A stretch of 64,000 bases of DNA from Bacillus sp. AFS055030 (lineage in GTDB: Bacteria; Bacillota; Bacilli; Bacillales; Bacillaceae_G). The stretch lies in assembly GCF_002574545.1 (NCBI RefSeq), contig NZ_NUGT01000016.1, forward strand, positions 1 to 64,000, written 5' to 3'. This document shows, one piece after another, positions 27,462-36,500 of the stretch. Below the pieces are notes generated by a model. The model was not told where the DNA came from. It searched no databases and worked only from the letters and a program-made list of their open reading frames with translations. Positions within the stretch are counted from its first letter, which is position 1, and every line of letters begins with the position of its first letter. A program made the translations under genes and the position numbers.

Positions 27462-28295
27462 ATGAATGAGCAAATGTATAACTTTATTTGTACGACTTGT
27501 GGCGTTCAATATAACAAGTCTATTGATCCTCCTGAGTACTGTATAATTTGTTCTGATGAAAGACAATACATCAATCTAAGTGGTCAAAGTTGGACAACAT
27601 TACAATCAATGAAAGAACAAAACTATCAAAATAGTATTCGCTATGAAGAAGAAAATTTATATAGTATTGTAACGAGTCCTAAGTTTGGAATTGGTCAGAC
27701 TGCATACCTCATTAGAAATGAAGGTTTTAATGTTTTGTGGGATTGCGTCACATTTCTAGATGAGAAAACGTTTGAAGAAATTAAGAGCTTAGGAGGAATC
27801 GATGCGATTGCTCTTTCACATCCACACTATTACTCTAGCCAAATTGAATGGGCAAAAAGATTTGATGTACCAGTATACATACACGAAGATGACCAAGAGT
27901 GGGTTACGAGAAAAAGTGATAAAATTATTTTTTGGTCTGGCGAATCATTAAATCTTAAAGAAGGAATTGAAATTCATCGATTAGGCGGACACTTTAAAGG
28001 TGGAGCGGTATTAGAATGGAAAGCTGGAAATGAGCAAAAAGGAATACTATTAACAGGTGATATTATTCAAGTAGTTGCAGATCATAATTGGGTAAGTTTT
28101 ATGTATAGTTATCCTAATTTAATTCCATTACCAGAAAAAAAAGTAAATGAGATATCGTTAGCCGTAGAAAAGCTAAAATTTGATAGGATTTATAATGCAT
28201 TTCATGGAATTGTAAAAGAAAATGCAAAGCTAGTAGTCAATAATTCAGCTAAAAGATATATTGAAGCATTGAATGGGAATTTATTCGATACTTAA
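27462..28295 (+). CDS. MBL-fold hydrolase with N-terminal rubredoxin-like zinc ribbon
   Basis: A 277-residue protein. Residues 5-35 hold a two-Cys-pair knuckle, CTTCGVQY and EYCIICSDE, that should bind zinc or iron. The metallo-beta-lactamase-like domain follows: FGIGQTAYLI, the metal-loop SHPHYYS at the place of HxHxDH, HRLGGHFKGG, LTGD and NAFHGIV. The usual HxHxDH is altered (Ser-His-Pro-His-Tyr-Tyr), so metal binding or activity may differ. ATG 27462 fits GAGGGAAAGTGAG upstream; an in-frame ATG at 27399 lies in the preceding inverted repeat tail and has no site. Confidence 0.78.
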   Translation: MNEQMYNFICTTCGVQYNKSIDPPEYCIICSDERQYINLSGQSWTTLQSMKEQNYQNSIRYEEENLYSIVTSPKFGIGQTAYLIRNEGFNVLWDCVTFLDEKTFEEIKSLGGIDAIALSHPHYYSSQIEWAKRFDVPVYIHEDDQEWVTRKSDKIIFWSGESLNLKEGIEIHRLGGHFKGGAVLEWKAGNEQKGILLTGDIIQVVADHNWVSFMYSYPNLIPLPEKKVNEISLAVEKLKFDRIYNAFHGIVKENAKLVVNNSAKRYIEALNGNLFDT

Positions 28296-28301
28296 TAGAC
28301 T

Positions 28302-28334
28302 AAAAAAGGACCAAGTTTTGTTTGGTCCTTTTTT
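28302..28334 (+). terminator. Bidirectional terminator
   Basis: AAAAAAGGACCAA / TTTGGTCCTTTTTTT with a 5-base loop lies between converging genes. Confidence 0.92.
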
Positions 28335-28342
28335 TAATTTCA

Positions 28343-29530
28343 TTAAACATTTAACGTTTGATGTACTTTTTCTTTTTTAGATTTAAACGCAGATAATATT
28401 AAAAGAACAACGGAGATTATACCAATCCAAATAATCATATTCATAGAATGACTCATCGATAATCCTTTATCAAAATAGAAAATTTCTCTTAATCCGTCAG
28501 CACCAAATCGCATTGGGATCCATGAGTAAATCCAGTCCTTTGAAAAAGTTGGTAAAAGCTCTTTTGGCATTCCGATTAAGGAACCAGAGAAGAAAAAGAT
28601 TAGGGCAAAGATAGCTACGCCACCAAATCCAATCCAAGACATGACAGCAGAAATTAGGATATGGAAACAGAAATAAGTAATCGTTAAATATAGCGCAACG
28701 TCCAAGAAGGTTGGAAGTGTAAAGCCAATCCATTTTGCCATTAAAGTTATGCCGAAACCAATTAGGAAAGATAGGACTACCCCTAAAAGTAATTGTTCAA
28801 AAATAACTTTTATTTTACTAATTGAATTTGATGTTTCTGTTTTCTTTTTCGCTAAAAAGACGATCACGGCACCAATTAAACTAGACATCCAAAGTGGTGT
28901 AATTAAACTCACTGGTGCGTTTCCATTTGCTGTATGTGTTCCAATTGCATTAACATTTTCAACCTTCGTTATGATTGGATTTGCTAATACCTCAGCTTGA
29001 TTTACTGAAATTGAACTCACGCTTTTCTTTAATTCATTAAAAATTTCTGTATGAATAGTAAGGTTAAGATTTTCTACTAGATGAGATAGCATTTGACTAG
29101 CCATCGCTGATCCATTTGCATTTTTACCTTGATTAACTAGAATTTTTATTGAAATAGGTGAAGGGTTCGCTGTTTTTAATGAAGCTTGATTTTTACTTAA
29201 ATCCTTTGGAAGAATAAGAGCAGCATAGTATTTTTGGTTATTTAGTCCTTTACGTACATTTTCTTCACTCGAAACTTGAATCCACTTAATTGCTGGTTTT
29301 TCATCATTTTTAGGTTTAGATAGTTCATTTATTTTTGAAACCATCATTTGACCTATATTAACAGTTCCTTTTGAAGGTACTTGAATTCCTTGATCTTCGT
29401 TTACGATCGCAATTGGTAGATTTTTAGGTGTAGGGTTAACGGATGATGCTAAAGTTAGACTGAATATAATCGCAACTACTAGTACTAGTATAGGAGCTAG
29501 TATAGCTTGTTTTTGTTTAAATAAGTTCAT
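28343..29530 (-). CDS. YhgE/Pip- or ABC-2-like membrane protein
   Basis: A 395-residue membrane protein. One N-terminal helix (AILAPILVLVVAIIFSLTLA) is followed by an extracytoplasmic domain of about 170 residues beginning LPIAIVNEDQGIQVP, then five or six helices at the C terminus. This matches the YhgE/Pip and SNG1/ABC-2 type exporter group. No ATPase gene is adjacent. ATG 29530 is chosen because TTAGGAGG lies seven bases upstream; the in-frame ATG 29572 has no such site. It diverges from a TetR gene, its likely regulator, suggesting export of a toxic or membrane-active compound. Confidence 0.8.
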   Translation of the reverse strand: MNLFKQKQAILAPILVLVVAIIFSLTLASSVNPTPKNLPIAIVNEDQGIQVPSKGTVNIGQMMVSKINELSKPKNDEKPAIKWIQVSSEENVRKGLNNQKYYAALILPKDLSKNQASLKTANPSPISIKILVNQGKNANGSAMASQMLSHLVENLNLTIHTEIFNELKKSVSSISVNQAEVLANPIITKVENVNAIGTHTANGNAPVSLITPLWMSSLIGAVIVFLAKKKTETSNSISKIKVIFEQLLLGVVLSFLIGFGITLMAKWIGFTLPTFLDVALYLTITYFCFHILISAVMSWIGFGGVAIFALIFFFSGSLIGMPKELLPTFSKDWIYSWIPMRFGADGLREIFYFDKGLSMSHSMNMIIWIGIISVVLLILSAFKSKKEKVHQTLNV

Positions 29531-29639
29531 TGTATAACCTCCTAATTTTTTTATGATAAAATTAATGAACAACGTGTTGACTATTCTTATGTGAAGATAT
29601 TACAATGAGTTTTACAAAATCACAATAAGCAAATCATAC

Positions 29640-29665
29640 AAATGTGTTCAATACTAAACACATTT
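29640..29665. promoter_or_regulatory. TetR-type operator dyad
   Basis: AAATGTGTT-N8-AACACATTT is a perfect 9-bp-arm dyad centred between the divergent membrane-protein and TetR genes. It is the most likely binding site for the TetR protein. Confidence 0.75.
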
Positions 29666-29712
29666 AGAAATTTGTTTAGTAAGAACTAATATTCCAAAGG
29701 GGTGATTATAAA

Positions 29713-30321
29713 GTGGCTCAATCATTGAGAGAATTAAAAGTTGCAAAAACGAGAGAATTAATTAAAGAGACATTGTTAGATTTAATAGAGGAAAAAGGAT
29801 TCGAATCTATTTCAGTAAGAGATATTACTTTAAAAGCCGGACTAAATCGTGGTACATTTTATCTTCATTACAAAGATAAATTTGATTTACTGGAAAAAAG
29901 TCAAAATGAAGTATTGGAAGGATTAAAAGATCGACTTAAATTTGTGAGGCCAAAAGAATTAAATGAGTTTTATTCAAATGACATGGTCTATCCGCCTATT
30001 CTTAATGTGTTTCATTATTTAAAAGAAAATCAAAGATTTGTTAAAATTCTAATCAGTACAAAAGGTGACCCAGCTTTTCCGAAGAAAATGAAAGAATATA
30101 TAAAAGAAACAATCTATGAAAAACTAGTAGATATTATCGAAAAAGAATATTTGATTGATATACCACATGAATACGCAACTGCGTTTATTTCATCTGCATT
30201 CTTTGGCCTTATGGAACAATGGTTAGAAAAAGAAGAACCAATTTCCCCAGATGAAATGGCAATCATGCATTTGAAACTATTGAAATTTATGAAGCAATTT
30301 GTTAGTCAAGTTGTTCGATAA
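29713..30321 (+). CDS. TetR-family transcriptional regulator
   Basis: A 202-residue TetR-type regulator. The DNA-binding segment is at residues about 10-55 (TRELIKETLLDLIEEKGFES then VRDITLKAGLNRGTFYLHYKDK). The C-terminal ligand domain is helical and variable. It starts at GTG 29713 behind AAAGGGGTGAT. A dyad in the shared intergenic region and the divergent exporter-like gene indicate local repression. Domain order is normal for the family. Confidence 0.92.
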   Translation: MAQSLRELKVAKTRELIKETLLDLIEEKGFESISVRDITLKAGLNRGTFYLHYKDKFDLLEKSQNEVLEGLKDRLKFVRPKELNEFYSNDMVYPPILNVFHYLKENQRFVKILISTKGDPAFPKKMKEYIKETIYEKLVDIIEKEYLIDIPHEYATAFISSAFFGLMEQWLEKEEPISPDEMAIMHLKLLKFMKQFVSQVVR

Positions 30322-30348
30322 TGCGAGATTATTCTATTTTCTACTTCA

Positions 30349-30385
30349 AAAAAGTCTCAAATGAATTTGACATTTGAGACTTTTT
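30349..30385 (+). terminator. Bidirectional terminator
   Basis: AAAAAGTCTCAAATG / CATTTGAGACTTTTT is a perfect 15-bp stem with a 7-base loop between the tetR and rpiR genes. Confidence 0.93.
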
Positions 30386-30387
30386 CA

Positions 30388-31236
30388 TTATGATCTTGTT
30401 TCTGAAATTGCTGTTCTAACTTTTTCAAATGATGCTTTAGCTTTGTGAGCATTTAAGATCATTAAGTTTACGTATAATGCATCAATAATACTTAATTGTG
30501 CAATTCTTGAAGCAAGTGCCTCCGGTCGATATTCCGTTTCCTCAGAGGATGTGTAAAGCGAGACATTAACATTTTGACTTAAAGGAGATTTCGGGAAACC
30601 TGTAATACCAATTGTTTTGGTACCGTTTTCATTTAACACTTGCAAAATACGAAGGATGTCTTTATTTGAGCCTGAATGTGAGATTACGATTGCTACATCT
30701 TCTTTTGTCAGTTGAGAAGCTGACATCAATTGAAAGTGTGAATCTGTGTAAGAGTTCGCTTTTATTCCTGTACGAATAAATTTATGGAAGGCATCCATCG
30801 CAATAACCGAAGAGCCACCTACACCGTATAATTCAACTTTATTTGCATTTAAAATAAGATTTACTGCTTTTTTAATCGATGCACTATCTAGAATTTGGGC
30901 AGTATTTTCAAGGGTACGAATATTAGATTGAAATATTTTATTTGCAATTGTTATTTCATCGTCTTTTTCGTTAATTTCTTCGTGGATTTGCTGAATCGGC
31001 GTCATAATTTCTGTTGCTAATGCAATTTTAAGTGCTTGGTATCCTTTAAAACCAATTCTTTTACAAAATCTAAATACAGTTGCATCAGCAACGTTTAAGT
31101 CTTCAGCTACTTCTGTAATCGTACTGTGAATAATATGCTTTGGGTTTTGTAATATATAATCAGCGATTTTTTTTTCTTTATCACTTAATCGCGCATAATA
31201 AGAACGAATCTTACCTAAGCTGTTCGTTTGTTCCAT
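30388..31236 (-). CDS. RpiR/MurR-family regulator (HTH plus SIS domain)
   Basis: A 282-residue regulator with an N-terminal HTH_6 domain (LSDKEKKIADYILQNP, then VADATVFRFCKRIGFKGYQA) and a C-terminal sugar-isomerase (SIS) domain (VELYGVGGSSVIAMDAFHKF, VIVISHSGSNKD). SIS domains bind phosphosugars, so it should respond to a sugar phosphate such as an amino-sugar 6-phosphate. It resembles Bacillus YbbH/MurR. No sugar genes lie next to it. The start follows AAGGTGTC at 31236. Confidence 0.9.
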   Translation of the reverse strand: MEQTNSLGKIRSYYARLSDKEKKIADYILQNPKHIIHSTITEVAEDLNVADATVFRFCKRIGFKGYQALKIALATEIMTPIQQIHEEINEKDDEITIANKIFQSNIRTLENTAQILDSASIKKAVNLILNANKVELYGVGGSSVIAMDAFHKFIRTGIKANSYTDSHFQLMSASQLTKEDVAIVISHSGSNKDILRILQVLNENGTKTIGITGFPKSPLSQNVNVSLYTSSEETEYRPEALASRIAQLSIIDALYVNLMILNAHKAKASFEKVRTAISETRS

Positions 31237-31641
31237 ATTCTTGACACCTTTCCTTAGGGAATTGATTTTTAGAATAAAAAATTTTTAATATAGTTAATTA
31301 AAAATGTTACTGTTTTAAAGATTTAGAAAATAAATATAATTTACTTAGTAATTATTATATAGGAAAAAAGAGTTTTTTTTAATAATAATATGAAAACCCT
31401 ATCTCGTGAAAATTATTTCGTATATTATCATTTTTGTCAAAAAAAATTTTTCCACACGTTATTTTTATAATTGTACTAAGAAAGAGTTTGATTTTTATAT
31501 TGAGTAAAAGTGGTTTAGGGTTAATCAAAAACAAAGAACATTTGATTCATAATCTAGTGAATTAGGCGGGGAATTATGTAAAATAAGGGTTTTTGATAGG
31601 TTGGGTCTTTGGAAATAAAACAAGAATAAAAAATAGTCTTT

Positions 31642-31680
31642 AAGGTAGGATTTCATTTTTGAGTTCTATCTTTTTTTTAG
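31642..31680 (+). terminator. Orphan plus-strand terminator; possible small RNA 3-prime end
   Basis: AAGGTAGGA / TTCTATCTT with two G-U pairs and eight T is well formed. Its direction does not match the upstream rpiR gene (minus), and no ORF above 20 codons precedes it. It could end a short RNA from the 31470-31640 region. The rest of 31237-31810 has no visible gene. Confidence 0.5.
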
Positions 31681-31816
31681 TTATTTTGTATTGAATTTGA
31701 TAAAAAATTTCCTAGTATTAGGTAAAAATCATTAATTGTATTTTCCTTAAAAGGATATTAAAATTTAGTAAAGAATATTTAGATAAATATGTTTATAGAG
31801 ATAGAGGAGGGTGCAT

Positions 31817-33076
31817 ATGATTGAGGGGGAAATCATAAAGTTTTATCGTGAAAAAATGGGGTTAACTCAAGCTATGCTTGGAGAAGGTATATGTACAACT
31901 ACTCATGTGAGTAAAATTGAAAGAGGTAAGACAGCATACTCACCTGATATTATTGCTTTATTTTCAGATCGTTTAGGAATCAATATTAATCAAGAAGTCC
32001 AATCTTTTTATAATTTAGAAAAAAAATTACATCTTTGGCATGATGCATTAATCATGAAAAAAGAAGCCCAAATAGAAGAAATTAAAGCTGAACTTGAACA
32101 AATGCCCTTTATTGACTATTCACAATATGCAGCCCACTATAATTTACTAAGAGCTAGATATTATTTTCATATTCAAAATTTAGATATGGTTAAGCAAATA
32201 CTCCAATATGTGAAAAAAGAATTTAATGATTTATCTCCTTTCGAGAAAAATTTATTCTATCATCTTCAAGGTATGTACTATATATCGAACTATACTAGCC
32301 TAAGTAGTGAAGATCATCAAAAGGCAATTAAAGTATTAAAGATGATAAATATTGATGAGTATCGAAATGAAGAATACTATCACCATTTAGCAATCGCCTA
32401 TCATTTTGGAAGTTCAAAAATTTTAGCATATAAATATGCCGAAATGGCACTTAAGTTTTTTCAAAGGACGAATAACTATTTATTCGCAATTAGTTCCGAA
32501 ACTCTTATGCTATTACAGTATGGCAGTGAACTAGAGATGAATTTTAATGAAGTTGTAGAACGCTATAAAGATTTAATTCATAACTGCGAAGTATTAGGTG
32601 ATCGCGAACGCAAGGCTATTTTATTAAATAATCTCGGAGTGAAATACTTCAAGCGAGAAGAATATGAAACGGCTTTGTATTATTTTGAGGAAAGTATTAA
32701 TGAAACCGAAAATAAAAAATCAATAAATTATTTAAGGCGTTTGTGCAATTATTTAGAGACATGTACAGAAGGCACACTATTAGAAAAAGAAATCCTTCTT
32801 AGTGTGATGAAAAGAGCATTAGCATTAGCAAAAATGTTAAAAAGTCCGGTACATATTACATTAATTAAACTATTTAAGCTTAAGGCTGAGGGAGCCCGCG
32901 AAAAATTCTATCAATATCTATCGGATGAAGCACTCCCATTCTTTTATTCTACTAATAATAAGTTTTATATCGAACAATTTGGTAAGAAATTATATAAATA
33001 CTATATCGAGATTAAAGAGTATCAAAAAGCTGCCGAATTATATGAATCGATTGAACATACATTTGTTAGCATGTAA
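31817..33076 (+). CDS. RRNPP-type regulator (NprR/PlcR-like HTH-TPR protein)
   Basis: A 419-residue protein with an N-terminal XRE helix-turn-helix (residues about 5-60: IIKFYREKMGLTQAMLGEGI, then TTHVSKIERGK) followed by a long helical repeat region. TPR-like units are evident, for example KAILLNNLGVKYFKREEYET then ALYYFEES. Size and layout match NprR (about 420 residues) and PlcR-like quorum-sensing regulators, which bind a re-imported peptide through the TPR groove. ATG 31817 is used because AGAGGAGG lies six bases upstream; the in-frame GTG 31811 touches that site. It is encoded directly before two large secreted proteases, as NprR is linked to the neutral protease NprA in the B. cereus group. 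The peptide partner is not certain. Confidence 0.85.
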   Translation: MIEGEIIKFYREKMGLTQAMLGEGICTTTHVSKIERGKTAYSPDIIALFSDRLGININQEVQSFYNLEKKLHLWHDALIMKKEAQIEEIKAELEQMPFIDYSQYAAHYNLLRARYYFHIQNLDMVKQILQYVKKEFNDLSPFEKNLFYHLQGMYYISNYTSLSSEDHQKAIKVLKMINIDEYRNEEYYHHLAIAYHFGSSKILAYKYAEMALKFFQRTNNYLFAISSETLMLLQYGSELEMNFNEVVERYKDLIHNCEVLGDRERKAILLNNLGVKYFKREEYETALYYFEESINETENKKSINYLRRLCNYLETCTEGTLLEKEILLSVMKRALALAKMLKSPVHITLIKLFKLKAEGAREKFYQYLSDEALPFFYSTNNKFYIEQFGKKLYKYYIEIKEYQKAAELYESIEHTFVSM

Positions 33077-33084
33077 ACAGGTGA

Positions 33085-33118
33085 GGGTATCCAATAAGTT
33101 TTTTGGTACCCTTTTTTG
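33085..33118 (+). terminator. Terminator after the RRNPP regulator
   Basis: GGGTA-t-CCAA pairs with TTGG-TACCC (one bulge), loop of about 8, then six T. Confidence 0.85.
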
Positions 33119-33213
33119 GTGAACTGCATATAAAGTTTGAGAATCGGAATTAAAATTGAAAAATGGCTTCTAGAAGCGTTCACCCATCCTATTTTTTTAA
33201 AAGGTGGCATCCT

Positions 33214-33300
33214 GTGTCAGTTTACCTGATCATTGAGATGGCACTATTTTTTTGTCTTCTTGGAGATATATTTCGTAGTAATAGGCTTATTAATGGATAA
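33214..33300 (+). CDS. Candidate signalling-peptide ORF downstream of the RRNPP regulator
   Basis: A 28-codon frame starts at GTG 33214, with AAAGGTGG six bases upstream. It reads as a very hydrophobic core (VYLIIEMALFFCLLG) followed by a polar tail ending DIFRSNRLING. Peptides of RRNPP systems are made as short precursors with a hydrophobic export segment and a C-terminal mature part, usually next to the receptor gene. Against this, the core lacks basic residues at the N terminus and a terminator separates it from the regulator gene. The frame may therefore be chance; I rate it as a hypothesis. Confidence 0.3.
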   Translation: MSVYLIIEMALFFCLLGDIFRSNRLING

Positions 33301-33355
33301 ATTGAACTGAAATTGTTTGAAATTGGTTTAATCTGAAGGGGAATTATGTTGGAAT

Positions 33356-33421
33356 TTGTCGATTTTCTTAAAGGGTATTGAGTAAAGGTTGATAAATCAA
33401 GGTTTTGTATAACCCAATTGA
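33356..33421 (+). promoter_or_regulatory. Conserved upstream blocks of protease gene 1
   Basis: TTGTCGA (33356-33362) and ATAACCCAATTGA (33409-33421), the latter 142 bp before the start codon. Both blocks recur in the same order before protease gene 2 with almost the same spacing. They are candidate regulator sites. AACTGGAGGAAG is the ribosome site at 33549-33560. Confidence 0.6.
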
Positions 33422-33563
33422 TTAATTGTAGAAAATTCTCAATAATATAATTAATAGAAAAAACGACAAATGTCATTCTATTTCGTTAATTATTAGAGAA
33501 AAAATTATTTCTAGTAATGAATGTAAAGGCAACTAGGAAGAAAAATGAACTGGAGGAAGAAAA

Positions 33564-36500
33564 ATGGGGGAAAAGAGAGAAAAAAGTAAAGTACTTAAAA
33601 GTTTTACCGTTTTAGCTTTAACATCTAGTTTTATTTTGGGTTCTGTTGGTCAAGTAACAAATGTGTCAAATGCAGCAAGTCCAAGTAAAGCGGAAGATAT
33701 TTTGGCGAACCTAAGTCAAGAGCAAAGAGCGGCTCTTAAGCACCTTTCTACTAATGAAGAAACTGGTCTACAAATTAATTCTGATATTAACTTGGAATCA
33801 TCAGAAGAAACAAAAGTTATTGTAGAGTTTGCCAATAAACCAGTTAAGGTCGCTCAAATTGAGGCGAGTGTTGAAGGTAAAACTTTAACAAAAACTGATG
33901 CACAAAAATTAATTGATCAAGACCATGATACTTTTGCAAAAGATTTAGGGAAAGTTTTAACAAATACAAAAAGTAAAAAAGTAGATTATAAAATTAATCG
34001 TTCATTTAAACACGCATTCAATGGTGTGTCGATCACACTACCAGCAAATCAAATTCAGAATCTATTAAAATCAAAAGCAGTAAAAACAGTTTGGAGTAAT
34101 GAGAAATTCTCAATTGATCCGCCTGCAAAAAATGAAGAGAACAAACAATTAAAAGCAGACGAGTTTAATGTAGCAAACTATTCTCCATATGATCAGCTAG
34201 ATCGTCTACATGCAGAAGGCTATACAGGTAAAGGAATTAAAATTGGTATTTTAGATACAGGTATGGATTATAACCATCCAGATTTAAAAGATGCATATAA
34301 AGGCGGATATGACTTTGTCGATAATGATAATGATCCGATGGAAACAACATATGAGGATTGGAAGAAATCAGGACAACCTGAAGTAAACGGTTCTACTTAT
34401 TATACAGAACATGGTACACATGTTGCAGGAATTATCGGTGGACGTGGAGTAGCTGATAGTGATTATTCATCTGTTGGTGCTGCACCAGAAGCAGATCTTT
34501 ATGCATATCGTGTACTAGGTCCATATGGTGGCGGAACAAGTGAAGGAATTATTGCAGGAATTGATAAAGCAGTAAAAGATGGTATGGATGTTATTAACAT
34601 GTCACTTGGTGCATCTTTGAATGATCCACTTTACGCTACTTCAATCGCTGTAAATAACGCAGTATTAAGTGGGGTAACGACAGTTATTGCAGCTGGTAAT
34701 GATGGAGACGGAATGTATACATTAGGTTCGCCAGGGGCAGCTGCATTAGCTTTAACAGTTGGTGCTTCATCTGTTGCAATTGATATCTATCAATATGCCG
34801 GTGTACTGAATGGTAAAAACTACAATCTAAGACAATTAACGAAAAACTATAAAGATGATTTATCAGCACTAAAAGAGAAATCGGTTCAACTAGTCGATGT
34901 AGGTCTTGGAGATCCAGCTGGTTATAAAAATAAAGATGTAAAAGGAAAATTTGTATTCATGAACCGAGGAGTTTATACATTAGACTCTAAAGTTGCATAT
35001 GCTAAAGATCAAGGTGCTTTGGGTGTGATCATGGCTAATGATGAAGCAAACAAGGCAGAGGGAGCAATTCAAACATTCCTTGGTGAATCAATGAATGCAA
35101 TCCCTTCATTCTCAGTTTCATTTGAAGAAGGTTCAGTTATTTCTGCAGCATTAAAAGATGGTAAATCAGAATTTACATTTGGTGATTTCAAGAAGATTCA
35201 AACAGCATCTGATGAATTAGCAGGATTTAGTTCAAGAGGTCCTTCACGAGTCAATTATGATATCAAGCCGGAAGTTACAGCACCTGGAGTATCAATACTA
35301 GCAACTGTTCCATTTTATGTTAATGATAAAAACGTTGATGGCTCAAAACCAGAAGATTATAAATATGCTTATGCAAGACTATCAGGTACTTCAATGGCTA
35401 CTCCTTATGTAGCTGGAGTATCAGCATTATTACTTCAATCAAATAAAGATCTTGAACCAGCTGATGTAAAATCAATTTTAATGAATACAGCTGATCCTTT
35501 ATCAAAAGATTATAGCGTATTTGAGATCGGAAGCGGTCGAGTTGATGCATATGAAGCAATCCATTCAAATGTAGAATTACAAGTAGTTGATAAAACACCG
35601 ACAATCATTAATGGTAAACAAAAATTAATAGACGAATTAACTGGTGGATTTAGTTATGGTTCAATTGGATTTGATAATAAAGATATTACAGAATCTCGCA
35701 AAGTTACATTGAAAAATAGAAGTGAAAAAGCGAAAACATTTAGTGTAAATGTTAAATTCCAAAAGGGTACTAGAGGAGCTTTAGATGCGGCTAAAAACAA
35801 TGTAACGCTAACTGGTCCTACTTCAGTGAAGTTAAATGGAATTAGTTCTAAATCAATTAAGTTTGATTTAAACATTCCAAAAACAGCTGAAAAAGGCACA
35901 TATGAAGGTTATATTGTATTTACAAATAATGCAGACCCTACTGAAGAATACCAAATTCCATTTGGTGGACGTGTTGTTAATGAAGGAATCGATTTCTTAA
36001 AAGCTGACCCATTATTTTCGACTGACACTAGCTGGCCAGCAAATGCATTTCCGTATCTTGGGTTTGAATTCTCATTAAAATCTCACATGAAGACGTTGGA
36101 TGTTCTTTTAACAGATCCAAAGACAGGTGAAGATCTTGGTTTAGTTGGTTCATTTACACCAATCATTATCAATGATAATCAGTTGTATTATATTGGAAGA
36201 GGATTTAATTCGATTTACTTCCCATTTACAGGAGATTCGAAAAATCCAATTAGCAATGAACCGAGCTTTGCTCAACCAGGTCATTATCAATTAAAGTTGG
36301 TTGGAACAAATGATAAAGGAAAAACGTTCACAAAAGTTTCTGATTTCATTTACGATTTAGCGCCACCGACTATTAAGTCTAGTTTTGACTCATTAGATCA
36401 AAAGGTAATTGAATATAATGATGGACAGTTTGATAAAAATGGCGAATTTTTATACGACTTTAATATTAATTTAAATGACCCTGAAACAGATCAAGCAAAT

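Noticed and set aside
32925-33122. 65-codon frame starting MKHSHSFILLIISF overlapping the end of the RRNPP regulator, as a pheromone precursor
   Set aside because: It has a hydrophobic start like a signal peptide but no ribosome site, runs far into the terminator region and lies out of frame inside the regulator gene. Most likely a shadow.
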